Shown here one piece after another: positions 8,258 through 17,723 of a stretch of DNA of 64,000 bases. Made by a program: the position numbers and the translations under genes. The notes beneath the pieces are model-generated. The model was not told the DNA's origin, did not search any database, and saw nothing but the letters and a program-made list of their open reading frames with translations. Origin of the DNA: Chryseobacterium sp. CH25 (GTDB lineage: Bacteria; Bacteroidota; Bacteroidia; Flavobacteriales; Weeksellaceae); NCBI RefSeq assembly GCF_004119455.1, contig NZ_NRQT01000006.1:1-64000 (forward strand), written 5' to 3'. Each line of letters opens with the position of its first letter. Position 1 is the stretch's first letter.

Positions 8258-10750
8258 CTATTTTTTATTAAACATTATCCGCATTTTATTCCGTATTCTA
8301 ATTAATAACGGTTCTTTATAATTTTTATCTTCATCAAAATATCCGTAACCATATCCATAACCGTAGCCATATCCATATCCGTATCCCTGCTTCGTATTAT
8401 AGTCATTATAAATAAGTCCTAAATGTTCAATTTCATTATTCTGATATTTCTCGGTAACGAGTTTCATCATGTATTTCTCGGTATACTCATGACGTACCAC
8501 ATAGATATTGGCATCAGAATATTTCATCAGTTCATAAGAGTCTGCTACCAATCCTACCGGTGGAGAATCTATAATAATGTAATCATATTTTTCTTTCAAC
8601 TCCTGTAAAAATTTCACATTTCTCTGGCTCATCAACAATTCCGAAGGGTTTGGTGGAATAGGTCCTGAGGTTGCAACATCCAGATTCGGGATTTTTGTAT
8701 GATTAATAATCTGATCAATATTCACTTCTCCTGTAAGATAGTTTGAAATACCATATTTATTATCGATCTTAAAGTCACCAAAGATCTTTGGTTTTCTAAG
8801 GTCCATCCCCAGAAGGATTGTTTTTTTGTCACTTAATCCTAATACAGAAGCCAGGTTAATGGAAATATAGGTTTTTCCTTCTCCTCCTACAGAAGAGGTT
8901 ACCAGTATTACTTTTCCTTTTTCATCTTCATTGTTCATCAGGAATCTCATATTGGCTCGAATCCCTCTAAACGCTTCTGAAACAGATGATTTTGGCTGTT
9001 CCAAAACAGTAAGCATATTTTCGCTGCTGTTATTCCCAATTACGCCAAGAAGTGGAATTTTCGTTGCTGCTAATAATTCTTTAATATTTCTGATCTTATT
9101 ATCAAGCAATTCACCTATCAGAATAAACAGGATTGGAAGCAGCAGCATTCCGCCTATTATTCCTGCTTTTGCCATTTTAATGTTAGGGCTTACAGGTCCC
9201 TGTCCGATATTCTTCGCAGGGTCAATCACACTAATATCAGATTGATTGGTAGCTACATTTAAACGAGATTCATTCTGTCTGTTCAAAAGACTATTGTACG
9301 TAGCTTCAATCATGTTGTACCCTCTTTCTGCATCCAGATATTTTCTTTCTTTTTCCGGATAAGAGGTTAAATCAGTATTTGCATCTGATACCTGACGGTC
9401 AATTTTATTGATCTCATCATAATATTTGGTGTAATAGCCTTTTAAACTGTTGAAAGAACTTGTTTTAGCCTCATTAATCAGCCTGTTTACTTCTTTCATT
9501 GGTTCAGAAGCAGGTTTATAAATCTGTGCTAATTCTGATCTCTTGGTATACAGTGCTTTAAGTTCGCTTACCGAAGCAGAGAACATACCGTCTTCAAAAC
9601 CTGCGGCATTGGTAGCGATCATTTTATCAAAATTCTGAGACTGAAGTGTATTTCTGATATTATTCAGAGAGGTAATTTTACTTACAAAGTCAGCTTTTTT
9701 AGCTTCAAGATCTTTTATTCTTTCAAGAGATTTTTCATCTCTATCCTTAATATTATACAGTTTTTCTGATGTTTTCAGGTAGTTCAGAACAGATGCTGCT
9801 GAATCAAGTCTTTTACGGATTCCGTCAAGACTTCCCTGTAGATAAGCTGTAGTATTTTTGTTAACGATATTTTTATCTTCAAGTCTTTTTTTCTGAAGCT
9901 CAGCCACCGACTTGTTAAGGAAGTTTACAGTACTGTTAAGATTGTACCCTTTTTTAGTAATAATCATAATGGTATTGATTTCCTTATCAAAACCAACACC
10001 TATAGTAGATACAATATCATTAACACCCTGGTTTATTGTCGCCAGATTAATAATAATATTATCAAGCTTAATATTTGGAGTCACCGGGTTCTTAACCAGT
10101 TTAAATCTCAAATTTGGAGAGTTATACCATTCATTGACTCTGATAATTTTATTTGCAGGTCTGTTGTAGGCATTAATATTATGAAAATTTTCTGCTTCAT
10201 AACTGTATAAGCTAACTGAATGTCCTTCTTCCGGCAACACTACTTCATAGGTACCATTACCTTTTGGTAATAATGTAATAGGATAGTTAACCTGCTGAAG
10301 ATGCTTTCTATCGATCTCAAGGAAGACCGGAGAGTCATATTTATCCAGATAAGTTGATTTTACAAGCCCTTTAGTAGAGTAATTTACGAAAAGACTTAAT
10401 TCTTTAACCAAGTACTCATTATGAGATCTTGAAAAAAGCATTTTCTTTAAATAAACCCCGTCCTGGTTACCTCCCTGTCCCCAAATGAAGTTAATAGACT
10501 GGTTAGGACTGAAATAACTTGAAGTACTATTGGATATACTCAAAGATAAATCTGAAGCATATACATTCTGTGCATAATATTTACTATATACCCAAGAAAT
10601 GGCATAGCCAATCAGGAACATAAAAGCAAACCAATACCAGTTCTTAAGTAATCTTCTTAAAAAGTGTTCAAAATCAAATAGTGCAAAACTTCCATACTTC
10701 TCTTTTGGAGTTTCGCTTTTTCCTACTGCGGTATCTTTTCCTGGAATCAT
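8258..10750 (-). CDS. Wzc-like polysaccharide co-polymerase / tyrosine kinase
   Basis: The 830-residue inner-membrane protein controls chain length and export of a surface polysaccharide. An N-terminal Wzz region (TM about 36-58) leads to a periplasmic coiled-coil domain (about 270-480), a second TM near 520-540 (IIGGMLLLPILFILIGELL) and a cytoplasmic BY-kinase domain. The kinase has Walker A SSVGGEGKT (about 605-615), Walker A' GMDLRKP and Walker B YIIIDSPP. The C-terminal tail carries eight Gly-Tyr pairs (about 790-806), probably the autophosphorylated Tyr cluster. It follows the Wza-like lipoprotein gene by four bases, as in wza-wzc operons. Confidence 0.93.
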   Translation of the reverse strand: MIPGKDTAVGKSETPKEKYGSFALFDFEHFLRRLLKNWYWFAFMFLIGYAISWVYSKYYAQNVYASDLSLSISNSTSSYFSPNQSINFIWGQGGNQDGVYLKKMLFSRSHNEYLVKELSLFVNYSTKGLVKSTYLDKYDSPVFLEIDRKHLQQVNYPITLLPKGNGTYEVVLPEEGHSVSLYSYEAENFHNINAYNRPANKIIRVNEWYNSPNLRFKLVKNPVTPNIKLDNIIINLATINQGVNDIVSTIGVGFDKEINTIMIITKKGYNLNSTVNFLNKSVAELQKKRLEDKNIVNKNTTAYLQGSLDGIRKRLDSAASVLNYLKTSEKLYNIKDRDEKSLERIKDLEAKKADFVSKITSLNNIRNTLQSQNFDKMIATNAAGFEDGMFSASVSELKALYTKRSELAQIYKPASEPMKEVNRLINEAKTSSFNSLKGYYTKYYDEINKIDRQVSDANTDLTSYPEKERKYLDAERGYNMIEATYNSLLNRQNESRLNVATNQSDISVIDPAKNIGQGPVSPNIKMAKAGIIGGMLLLPILFILIGELLDNKIRNIKELLAATKIPLLGVIGNNSSENMLTVLEQPKSSVSEAFRGIRANMRFLMNNEDEKGKVILVTSSVGGEGKTYISINLASVLGLSDKKTILLGMDLRKPKIFGDFKIDNKYGISNYLTGEVNIDQIINHTKIPNLDVATSGPIPPNPSELLMSQRNVKFLQELKEKYDYIIIDSPPVGLVADSYELMKYSDANIYVVRHEYTEKYMMKLVTEKYQNNEIEHLGLIYNDYNTKQGYGYGYGYGYGYGYGYFDEDKNYKEPLLIRIRNKMRIMFNKK

Positions 10751-10754
10751 GGGA

Positions 10755-11627
10755 TTAAAGTCTTTGTAGGATTGTATATAAAGTTAATGCAGTTGTAATT
10801 GCTGTTACACCAGTAAGTAGTGTCTGGATAGGATCTTTACCGAATCCGTTCAAGCTTTTTCTTCTGGTATTAAGATAAATTTCGTCACCATTCTGTACAT
10901 AATAGTAAGGAGAGTTCATCAGATCTTCACGGGTAAGATCTATTTTAGCAATTTTGATCCCTTCCGGAAGTTTTCTGTGAATAACAATTTCTTTTTTATC
11001 AATTGTTCTGTTCAATCCACCATTAATAGCTAATGCTTCGGTAATGGTAAGGGTATTTTTATGGGCTACTTTCTCTCCGGACATTCCTGTAGTTTCTACA
11101 TCACCAAGGATATAGTAGGTAATTCCGTCTGTATTTAACCTCACTTCGGATTTCCCTTCCTGGAAGTTTTCATTTACTTTGTTTTGTATTTCTTTTGCAA
11201 CATCATCAAGGGTTCTTCCTTCTGCTTTAATGTAGCCTATTCCAAAGACATTAATATCTCCGTTGCTATCTACTTTTAAACCATTAAAATAGAAATTGAC
11301 ATTTCCCCCGATAGTGGCACCTACACCTCCACCTCTACCACCTGCTGTGGCAGAACTGTTTATAGCCCCACCTCCACCTATGCCGCCTGAAGCATTGTAA
11401 GCTGAGTAAAATTGTGCTGCATCTCCTTTGGGAGTGGTCACAATATTAAGGTTAAGCATATCATTTTTGGTAATCCTGTAAACAGGAATATTGTAGGGAA
11501 CAAGACCTTCTTCATTAATTACAAGACTTTCACTCGGCTGTAAATATCTTACATCCTTTGTTGTGATACACGAGGTAAATAAAAAAGGTAATAATATTAA
11601 AAATAAATACTTAAAGTTCTTCATCAT
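10755..11627 (-). CDS. Wza-like polysaccharide export lipoprotein
   Basis: The 290-residue outer-membrane lipoprotein has a signal peptide ending in the lipobox FTSC with lipidated Cys20. A polysaccharide-export domain (NDMLNLNI..., about 50-160) is followed by an SLBB-type domain (YYILGDVETTGMSG..., about 175-260). A hydrophobic segment near the end (TLLTGVTAITTALTLYTILQ) could be the membrane-spanning helix, as in Wza. An unusual Gly-rich insert (about 79-108) interrupts the first domain. It is co-transcribed with the Wzc-like kinase, with a promoter candidate just upstream at 11644-11651. It probably forms the outer-membrane exit pore for the polysaccharide. Confidence 0.92.
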   Translation of the reverse strand: MMKNFKYLFLILLPFLFTSCITTKDVRYLQPSESLVINEEGLVPYNIPVYRITKNDMLNLNIVTTPKGDAAQFYSAYNASGGIGGGGAINSSATAGGRGGGVGATIGGNVNFYFNGLKVDSNGDINVFGIGYIKAEGRTLDDVAKEIQNKVNENFQEGKSEVRLNTDGITYYILGDVETTGMSGEKVAHKNTLTITEALAINGGLNRTIDKKEIVIHRKLPEGIKIAKIDLTREDLMNSPYYYVQNGDEIYLNTRRKSLNGFGKDPIQTLLTGVTAITTALTLYTILQRL

Positions 11628-11643
11628 ATTTGGATATTGTTTA

Positions 11644-11651
11644 CAAAAGTA
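11644..11651 (-). promoter_or_regulatory. -7 box for the wza/wzc-like operon
   Basis: TACTTTTG on the minus strand matches TAnnTTTG and lies 17 bases upstream of the lipoprotein start at 11627. The -33 region has no good TTG. Confidence 0.5.
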
Positions 11652-11662
11652 ATATTTAATTG

Positions 11663-12781
11663 TTAATTTTTGTTATTTCTTAACCGATATATCAAATCCG
11701 GCAAATACGCCCCCATAAAGCCTAATAAAACAACAACCAACAACAACAGGTTCACATTAATGTGCCTTAGATAATAGGCTACTGTTACAATCATTAAATA
11801 GTATAGAATAATATAGAATGACGATCTTCTATGGGTAAGATCCAGTTTTAACAACTTATGGTGGATGTGATTTTTATCGGCATCAAAAGGTGACTTTTTA
11901 TTATAAAGTCTTACAAAAATAACGTTCAGAGTATCAACAATTGGCAGGATCAGAATTGCTACAGCCACTACCGGAGCAGACTGCAGGTGGTATTTTGGTA
12001 CATCTGCAAGATCTTTATCTATAAAAATGTCTATAAAACAAATGGATGTAAAGGCTAACAGAAATCCTAAAAGCATAGATCCTGTATCTCCCATAAATAC
12101 TTTATTGGTTCTGTAATTTGACAGGTTATAATATAAAAATGCCAAAACAGTTCCTATAATCACTACCGACAAAACAACCAATGGGTAATTATACTCCCCT
12201 AATCTGTAATAGCTTATTCCGAACATTGCACTGCAAATAACAGAATACCCACCTGCAAGCCCGTCAATTCCATCAATCAGATTAAAAGCATTGATAAGAA
12301 TAATAAAGGTAACAACACTAAACAGAACACTTACAAAATAACCTAATTCAAAGACTCCGAATATTCCAAAGAGGCTTCTGATTCTAATATCTGAACCTAT
12401 TACAATTAATGAGGATACCAAGATTTGTGCTACAAGCTTTTTATAGGCTCTCATCACCACAATATCATCCATTACTCCAATATACAGAAGAATAATAAGT
12501 GAGGCGAATAAGAATTTATAGAGGTCAAATAACTCGTAAGCAAAGATAGAAGCACATATTCCAATAGAATAGAAGATGGCAATTCCACCAAGATTTGGAA
12601 TTTTTCTAAGGTGTGAACTTCTGATACCCGGTTCATCCATAAGGTTCTTCCTTCTGGAGATCTTTACAATAGTAGGGATGGAGAAAAAGGTAATTAAAAA
12701 GGAGAATACGAAACCTAATCCTATTTTTACGTAGAAAATAGGTATCCCCGATCCGCTTAAGAACAATTCAAAGTTTTTCAT
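11663..12781 (-). CDS. WecA/MraY-family undecaprenyl-phosphate sugar-1-phosphate transferase
   Basis: The 372-residue polytopic protein transfers a sugar-1-phosphate from a UDP-sugar to undecaprenyl phosphate, starting a lipid-linked glycan. About ten TM segments are visible. Family motifs are MDDIVVMRAYKKL (cytoplasmic Asp pair), NLIDGIDGLAGG, FMGDTGSMLLGF and the late DKNHIHHKLLKL, which is typical of WecA-type rather than MraY-type enzymes. Length fits. It lies between a GT2 glycosyltransferase and the Wza-like gene, so it probably starts the polymer exported by that pair. UDP-GlcNAc is the usual substrate, but the sequence does not settle it. Confidence 0.92.
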   Translation of the reverse strand: MKNFELFLSGSGIPIFYVKIGLGFVFSFLITFFSIPTIVKISRRKNLMDEPGIRSSHLRKIPNLGGIAIFYSIGICASIFAYELFDLYKFLFASLIILLYIGVMDDIVVMRAYKKLVAQILVSSLIVIGSDIRIRSLFGIFGVFELGYFVSVLFSVVTFIILINAFNLIDGIDGLAGGYSVICSAMFGISYYRLGEYNYPLVVLSVVIIGTVLAFLYYNLSNYRTNKVFMGDTGSMLLGFLLAFTSICFIDIFIDKDLADVPKYHLQSAPVVAVAILILPIVDTLNVIFVRLYNKKSPFDADKNHIHHKLLKLDLTHRRSSFYIILYYLMIVTVAYYLRHINVNLLLLVVVLLGFMGAYLPDLIYRLRNNKN

Positions 12782-12883
12782 TCTTTTCTTATCCAGTACA
12801 CATTATCTCTCCAATTAAACGGATGATGCCTGTATGCTTTCATCACGCTCTACCGTCCGAAACAATAGTACTTACATTTGTGT

Positions 12884-13885
12884 TTATATCAATTTTCTTA
12901 TCAACTTTTTCTGTCCCGCAAAAAATAAGAGATAAAAAATCTTTTTTTTCAACGGCAAAGATAAAAGATAATTTGTACCAAAACGACTATAGTTCAATAT
13001 ATCTTGAATTTTTATTTGTCTTTCTCTTATGAATACAGACAGCTTATCTGCCATACTGTAAAACATTTTTTCTTCCTTTACAAAAGCCAGGTAGGCCAGA
13101 AAAGAATACACTCCTTCAAAAATCTGGAAGTTTTTCAACTCTTTTGCTTTATGGGCATATCTGGATTGGCTGAATATACTTTCTACATCCTTTACTGCCT
13201 TCAAAATATCAAGTCCTTTTTCCGTATGGGTTTTAGTGATAGAATCCGTACGTTCAAGATATTGATAGTGAAAATTCTGAGTCTGTGCAATGGTTTCACA
13301 TTCAAGCAATAGCTGTGGAATCAGCTGTATATCTTCAAAATGAACTCCTTTTTTAAATCTTTTCTGATTAAAAAGCTCTTTTCTGAACAATTTATTGCAG
13401 GCAAAATAACTGATATCCGAAAAAACTGAGAAGTGATCTTCAAGCCTTATTTTTTCCGGCATATTGGGAATCTGCGTCAACTTTTGAGTTACCAGCCCAT
13501 TTTCATCCACTTTCTGAATATTGCAGATTACTATTTCCGCCTGATGTTTTTCTGCCAGGAAAAGCATTTCTTCAAACATAGTTTCCGTAACGTAGTCATC
13601 ACTATCTACAAAACCTATGTAATCTCCTGTTGCTTTATCTATCCCAAAATTCCTGGCATCACTTAACCCACCATTTTCTTTGGTGAAGGCTTTTATTTTG
13701 TCTGGATATTTCTCCGCATAGACTGTAATAATATCCCCAGAATTGTCTTTACTTCCATCATTCACAACCAGAATCTCGATATTCTGATGAGTTTGATTCA
13801 CCAGAGAATCGAGGCATTGTGTCAAATAATTTTCGACATTATAAACGGGAACAATAATTGAAATCCTTGAGGGAATGTGGGTCAT
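12884..13885 (-). CDS. Family 2 glycosyltransferase
   Basis: The 333-residue cytosolic enzyme has a GT-A fold with the opening motif IIVPVYNVENYL (about 10-21), the nucleotide-binding NDGSKDNSG and the metal-binding GFVDSDDYV (about 90-98). The C-terminal third is basic and amphipathic (LPLKKKIFYLLFFAGQKK), consistent with membrane association. GT2 enzymes of this type add single sugars to lipid-linked or capsular glycans. The acceptor is unknown. The gene starts three bases after the arginase-like gene and precedes the WecA-like gene, so it probably works in the same exopolysaccharide pathway. Confidence 0.9.
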   Translation of the reverse strand: MTHIPSRISIIVPVYNVENYLTQCLDSLVNQTHQNIEILVVNDGSKDNSGDIITVYAEKYPDKIKAFTKENGGLSDARNFGIDKATGDYIGFVDSDDYVTETMFEEMLFLAEKHQAEIVICNIQKVDENGLVTQKLTQIPNMPEKIRLEDHFSVFSDISYFACNKLFRKELFNQKRFKKGVHFEDIQLIPQLLLECETIAQTQNFHYQYLERTDSITKTHTEKGLDILKAVKDVESIFSQSRYAHKAKELKNFQIFEGVYSFLAYLAFVKEEKMFYSMADKLSVFIRERQIKIQDILNYSRFGTNYLLSLPLKKKIFYLLFFAGQKKLIRKLI

Positions 13886-13888
13886 ACA

Positions 13889-14959
13889 TTAAAATTTCGT
13901 CAGTCTTGCATTCAGCCAGCCTTTTTTAGCATCATCAAAATCCTTTCTTGAGCAGGGAATGCAGTTTTCTATATTTTCATCGTCACCAAAATACCACAAA
14001 TTACTGAAAGTATCACGCTTAAATGCAAATTGTCTGTCATCAATTAAAACATAGAACAATTCATACTGCCTTTCTTTAGGGTGAGACTGCTGAATATTGA
14101 TCCCTTCGATCAGATACCACAGCATTTGCGCCAGCAGCTGATGGTTCAGTTGATTTTCCGAATAAATATTATAATTAAAGATTCCTACCGTTTTCAGGTT
14201 TTCACTCAACCCAATCTCTTTCATATAGGCACAAATTTCCCTTCTGTTCAATCCATTTACCTGTGGATTCATAGAAAATGGTTCACTGAAACTTTCTATG
14301 GCATCACAATTTACCGTAACCAGGTCTGCTTTTCTGAAGAAAGGTTCTGTTTTTTCAGTAGAGTTCATCATTTCTGCTAAACGAATGATATCAAACTCTA
14401 CTTCTTTAATCAGCCGTACAGAATCTATTTCATTCAAATGCTTCTGATAGCCTAAATGGTGATAGTTTTTAATGGAAAAATTCTTTGCTCCGAAGATTTT
14501 ACCTAAAAAAGTATATTCATTAATCTCCTCTCCCTGCTTAAGGGAAATGATATTACTGATCTGAGTATAATTGATACTTTTCTGATGGAAATTCAATGCA
14601 GAGAACAATGAAAAAGCAAAGTCATTGGAGCCGCCGATAATCACCGGAAGTGCTCTTTTATAATGACAGGCCGATAATACTTCCTGCAAAATATAATGGG
14701 TATCCTGAACAGATTTTCCAGAGACCAGGTCACCAAGATCCACAACAGGAATTTCAAAATCCAATTGGGAAAGTTTGTAAAATTCTTTTCTGACCGCTGT
14801 AAAATCCTGTACTTCTGCATCACCGCCTGCTCCTCTGTAATCCGACACAAACAAAAGAACGATACTATCCTCTTTTATATCTTTTGTAATCCGGTTTCCA
14901 ATCTGCCAACTTTCTGTTTTGAAATTTCTTGGTGAAATGATAAAATCCTCAAAATCCAT
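13889..14959 (-). CDS. Arginase/ureohydrolase-fold protein with lost metal ligands
   Basis: The 356-residue protein keeps the arginase/formimidoylglutamase layout. A SDYRGAGGDAEVQDF segment lies at about 39-53 and a parallel-sheet GGSNDFAFSLF at the site where active enzymes read GGDHS. Later, TVNCDAIESF replaces the usual SFDxD. The DAHxD region is not recognisable (SNIISLKQGEE). Most Mn-binding His and Asp residues are therefore missing, so hydrolysis is unlikely, while the fold is probably kept for another role. It is first in a leftward unit ahead of GT2, with the topA gene beyond its promoter. Similar proteins are annotated formimidoylglutamase in Flavobacteriia, which I consider doubtful here. 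Confidence 0.72.
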   Translation of the reverse strand: MDFEDFIISPRNFKTESWQIGNRITKDIKEDSIVLLFVSDYRGAGGDAEVQDFTAVRKEFYKLSQLDFEIPVVDLGDLVSGKSVQDTHYILQEVLSACHYKRALPVIIGGSNDFAFSLFSALNFHQKSINYTQISNIISLKQGEEINEYTFLGKIFGAKNFSIKNYHHLGYQKHLNEIDSVRLIKEVEFDIIRLAEMMNSTEKTEPFFRKADLVTVNCDAIESFSEPFSMNPQVNGLNRREICAYMKEIGLSENLKTVGIFNYNIYSENQLNHQLLAQMLWYLIEGINIQQSHPKERQYELFYVLIDDRQFAFKRDTFSNLWYFGDDENIENCIPCSRKDFDDAKKGWLNARLTKF

Positions 14960-15003
14960 ATTTTAACCTAAAAATATAATCGTTTAATAATTGCTTGATC
15001 TAA

Positions 15004-15011
15004 CAAACATA
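15004..15011 (-). promoter_or_regulatory. Candidate -7 box for the arginase-like gene
   Basis: TATGTTTG on the minus strand matches TAnnTTTG and lies 44 bases ahead of the start at 14959. No matching -33 element was found. Confidence 0.4.
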
Positions 15012-15059
15012 CAAAAAACGCCACAACTGGGAATCCTACGGAGACTTTTATTCATAAAA

Positions 15060-15088
15060 AAGCCGCTAACACTGTTTGTTAACGGCTT
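15060..15088 (-). terminator. topA terminator
   Basis: An 11-bp stem (AAGCCGCTAAC with GTTAACGGCTT, one G-T pair) around a seven-base loop is followed on the minus strand by a T tract. It lies 19 bases beyond the topA stop. Confidence 0.88.
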
Positions 15089-15106
15089 TGTATTATATAA
15101 TTAATA

Positions 15107-17668
15107 TTATTTCTTTTTGGCAGCTGGTTTTTTGGCAGCTGTAGTTTTTTTGGTTGTTGCTGCTTTTTTTGCTGCAGGCTTTTTCTTTTCTGCAAAGGCA
15201 TTTTTATCCTGATCTGTGATCCATTTCTTTACTTCATCCAGAGAAATTTCTTTCAATTCTTCTGCATCATATTTGGTATCATCACTTTTCTTTGGAATTT
15301 TGAACATGGCTTTTCCAAACTTGATGAAAGGTCCCCATCTTCCGTTTTCAAGGGAAATTTTTTCTTTTTCCCACTGCTGGATATATCGGTTGGCTTCTTT
15401 TTCAAGCTTAGCATCAATCAGTTCATTGATATCGCTCTGAGAAAGGTTATCAAAGTTATATTTCTTCGGAACATTTACGAAAATGTCTTTGTATTTGATA
15501 AATGGTCCGAATCTTCCTGATCCTTTGGTTACAGGTTCTCCTTTATACGTTGCAATTGGAGCATCTGCCTTCTTTTTCTCATTGATAATTTCTTCTGCAC
15601 GGTTCTGATCTACCGAAAGCGGATCTTCACCTTTCGGAATACTGATGAAAGTTTCTCCCCATTTTACATAAGGTCCGAATCTTCCTACTCCAACAGAAAC
15701 TGCGTGACCTTCAAAATCATTCAGTTCAAATGGCAGTTTGAACAATTCCAATGCTTCTTCAAAGGTAATTGTGGCAATATTCTGACCAGACATTAATGAT
15801 GCAAAGATTGGTTTTTCTTCATCATCTGTTTCTCCGATCTGAATCATTGCTCCGAATCTTCCGATTCTGGCATGAACATTTTTCCCGGTCTTCGGATCAA
15901 CTCCTAAAAGTCTGTCTCCTGTTGCACGGTCTGCGTTTTCTTCTACATCTTCAATTCTCGGGTGGAATTTTGAGTAGAAATTAGTCATCATTTCTTTCCA
16001 TTTCTGGTCTCCGCTTGCAATTTCGTCGAAGCTTTCTTCTACTCTTGCTGTGAAACCATAATCAAGGATTTCTTTAAAGTTATCTGTTAAGAAGTCATTT
16101 ACAACCTCTCCTATATCTGTAGGAACAAATTTATTTTTATCTCCACCGAATTTTTCATCCAGAACCACTTTTTTGATCTTATCTTTTACTAAAGACATTT
16201 TGATCACTTCACGGGTATGTGGTTCAATTTCTCTTTTATCCACATACTCTCTGTTCTGAATAGTCTGAATGGTTGGAGCATAAGTAGACGGTCTACCAAT
16301 CCCTAGCTCTTCCAGCTTTCTAACCAATCCAGCTTCCGTATATCTCGCACTTGGTCTCGTGAACTTTTCTGTTGCTGTAATGGATTTATAGCTTAATACT
16401 TCACCAACTTTTACTTTTGGTAATAGCTTTTCATTGTTTTCTTCATCATCTTCATCGGTTTTCACAATACCGTAAGCTTTCAGGAAACCATCAAAGATGA
16501 TGACTTCTCCCTGAGCTTCAAAATGATGTGGCAATGAAGCATTTCCAATTTCAATGACAGTTTTTTCAATTTTAGCATTTGACATCTGAGAAGCTAATGT
16601 TCTTCTGTAAATCAACTGATATAATTTGTTCAACTGTGCATCGCCAATACTCTTCACACCGAAATCCGTAGGACGGATGGCTTCGTGAGCTTCCTGTGCA
16701 GAAGCTGATTTTGTAGTATAGTTTCTTGGAGAAGAATATTCTGCTCCGTATTCTGAGATAATTTGTTTTTTGGCTCCTTCAATAGCTTCCTGAGAAAGGT
16801 TTACAGAGTCTGTTCTCATATAGGTAATGAATCCTTCTTCATATAGTCTCTGTGCCAGACGCATGGTATTGGTTACGTTGTATCCTAACCTTGACGAAGC
16901 TTCCTGCTGTAGTGTGGAAGTAGTAAAAGGTGCAGATGCAGAACGAGTTCCCGGCTTGGTTTCAACATTCAGAACTTTAAATTCTGTAGTTTTTGCCTGC
17001 TCAAGGAATTTTTCTGCTTCAGCTTCTTTTTCGAAGTCTTTTTTAAGTTTAGCAGCAATTTCCTGCTCTGTATTATTTAAGAAAATTCCGTCAAGCTTAA
17101 AACTTGCTTTCGGAACGAATTCACGGATTTCTTTTTCTCTTTCAACGATTAATCTTACAGCAACCGACTGTACTCTTCCTGCGGACAATCCTGGTTTTAC
17201 TTTTTTCCATAGAACTGGAGACATTTCAAAACCTACAATTCTGTCCAACACTCTTCTTGCCTGCTGGGCATTCACTAAGTTCTGATCAATATCCCTTGGA
17301 TTTTCAATTGCTTTTAGAATGGCATTTTTAGTAATCTCATGGAAAACAATTCTTTTTCTGTTTTCAGGCTTCAATTTCAGTTCATCTGCTAAGTGCCATG
17401 CAATAGCTTCTCCCTCGCGGTCTTCATCGGAAGCCAGCCAAACCATTTCTGCTTTCTTTACTGCAGCCTTTAATTCTGTCACCAATTTCTTCTTGTCTGC
17501 TGAAACTTCGTAATCAGGACTAAAGGTGGCAAGATCTATTCCCATCCCTTTTTTAGGCAGATCCCGGATATGACCGAAACTGGATTTCACTTCAAAATCC
17601 TTACCTAAATATTTCTGAATAGTTTTTGCCTTTGCCGGGGACTCTACGATTACTAAATTTTTCGACAT
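15107..17668 (-). CDS. topA: DNA topoisomerase I (type IA)
   Basis: The 853-residue enzyme relaxes negative supercoils through a single-strand Tyr-linked break. The N-terminal TOPRIM domain shows VESPAKAKTIQKYLG and ASDEDREGEAIAWHL. The active-site region reads FITYMRTDSVN, with the catalytic Tyr near residue 285. Instead of zinc fingers, the C-terminal half has repeated GRFGP/GRWGP modules (four clear copies: GRFGAMIQIG, GRFGPYVKWG, GRFGPFIKYK, GRWGPFIKFG). It ends in a Lys/Ala-rich basic tail (about 830-853) resembling the histone-like tails of some bacterial TopA proteins and probably binding DNA. It is monocistronic at its 3' end. Confidence 0.97.
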   Translation of the reverse strand: MSKNLVIVESPAKAKTIQKYLGKDFEVKSSFGHIRDLPKKGMGIDLATFSPDYEVSADKKKLVTELKAAVKKAEMVWLASDEDREGEAIAWHLADELKLKPENRKRIVFHEITKNAILKAIENPRDIDQNLVNAQQARRVLDRIVGFEMSPVLWKKVKPGLSAGRVQSVAVRLIVEREKEIREFVPKASFKLDGIFLNNTEQEIAAKLKKDFEKEAEAEKFLEQAKTTEFKVLNVETKPGTRSASAPFTTSTLQQEASSRLGYNVTNTMRLAQRLYEEGFITYMRTDSVNLSQEAIEGAKKQIISEYGAEYSSPRNYTTKSASAQEAHEAIRPTDFGVKSIGDAQLNKLYQLIYRRTLASQMSNAKIEKTVIEIGNASLPHHFEAQGEVIIFDGFLKAYGIVKTDEDDEENNEKLLPKVKVGEVLSYKSITATEKFTRPSARYTEAGLVRKLEELGIGRPSTYAPTIQTIQNREYVDKREIEPHTREVIKMSLVKDKIKKVVLDEKFGGDKNKFVPTDIGEVVNDFLTDNFKEILDYGFTARVEESFDEIASGDQKWKEMMTNFYSKFHPRIEDVEENADRATGDRLLGVDPKTGKNVHARIGRFGAMIQIGETDDEEKPIFASLMSGQNIATITFEEALELFKLPFELNDFEGHAVSVGVGRFGPYVKWGETFISIPKGEDPLSVDQNRAEEIINEKKKADAPIATYKGEPVTKGSGRFGPFIKYKDIFVNVPKKYNFDNLSQSDINELIDAKLEKEANRYIQQWEKEKISLENGRWGPFIKFGKAMFKIPKKSDDTKYDAEELKEISLDEVKKWITDQDKNAFAEKKKPAAKKAATTKKTTAAKKPAAKKK

Positions 17669-17723
17669 TCTAAAAAAAATTTTTGCAAAAAGTAAAGCTT
17701 TTTTATTATATACTTTTTTGAAA

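Noticed and set aside
8343..8392. Possible CRISPR or minisatellite from the repeated ATCCGTAACC-type units
   Set aside because: The period is six bases and the units lie in frame in the Wzc-like kinase as Gly-Tyr codons; there are no spacers.
12823..13312. Plus-strand ORFs opposite the GT2 gene
   Set aside because: They lie antisense to a clear glycosyltransferase and show no family motifs.
16827..17285. 152-codon plus-strand ORF inside topA
   Set aside because: It is a Ser/Leu-rich antisense shadow of a well-conserved topoisomerase.
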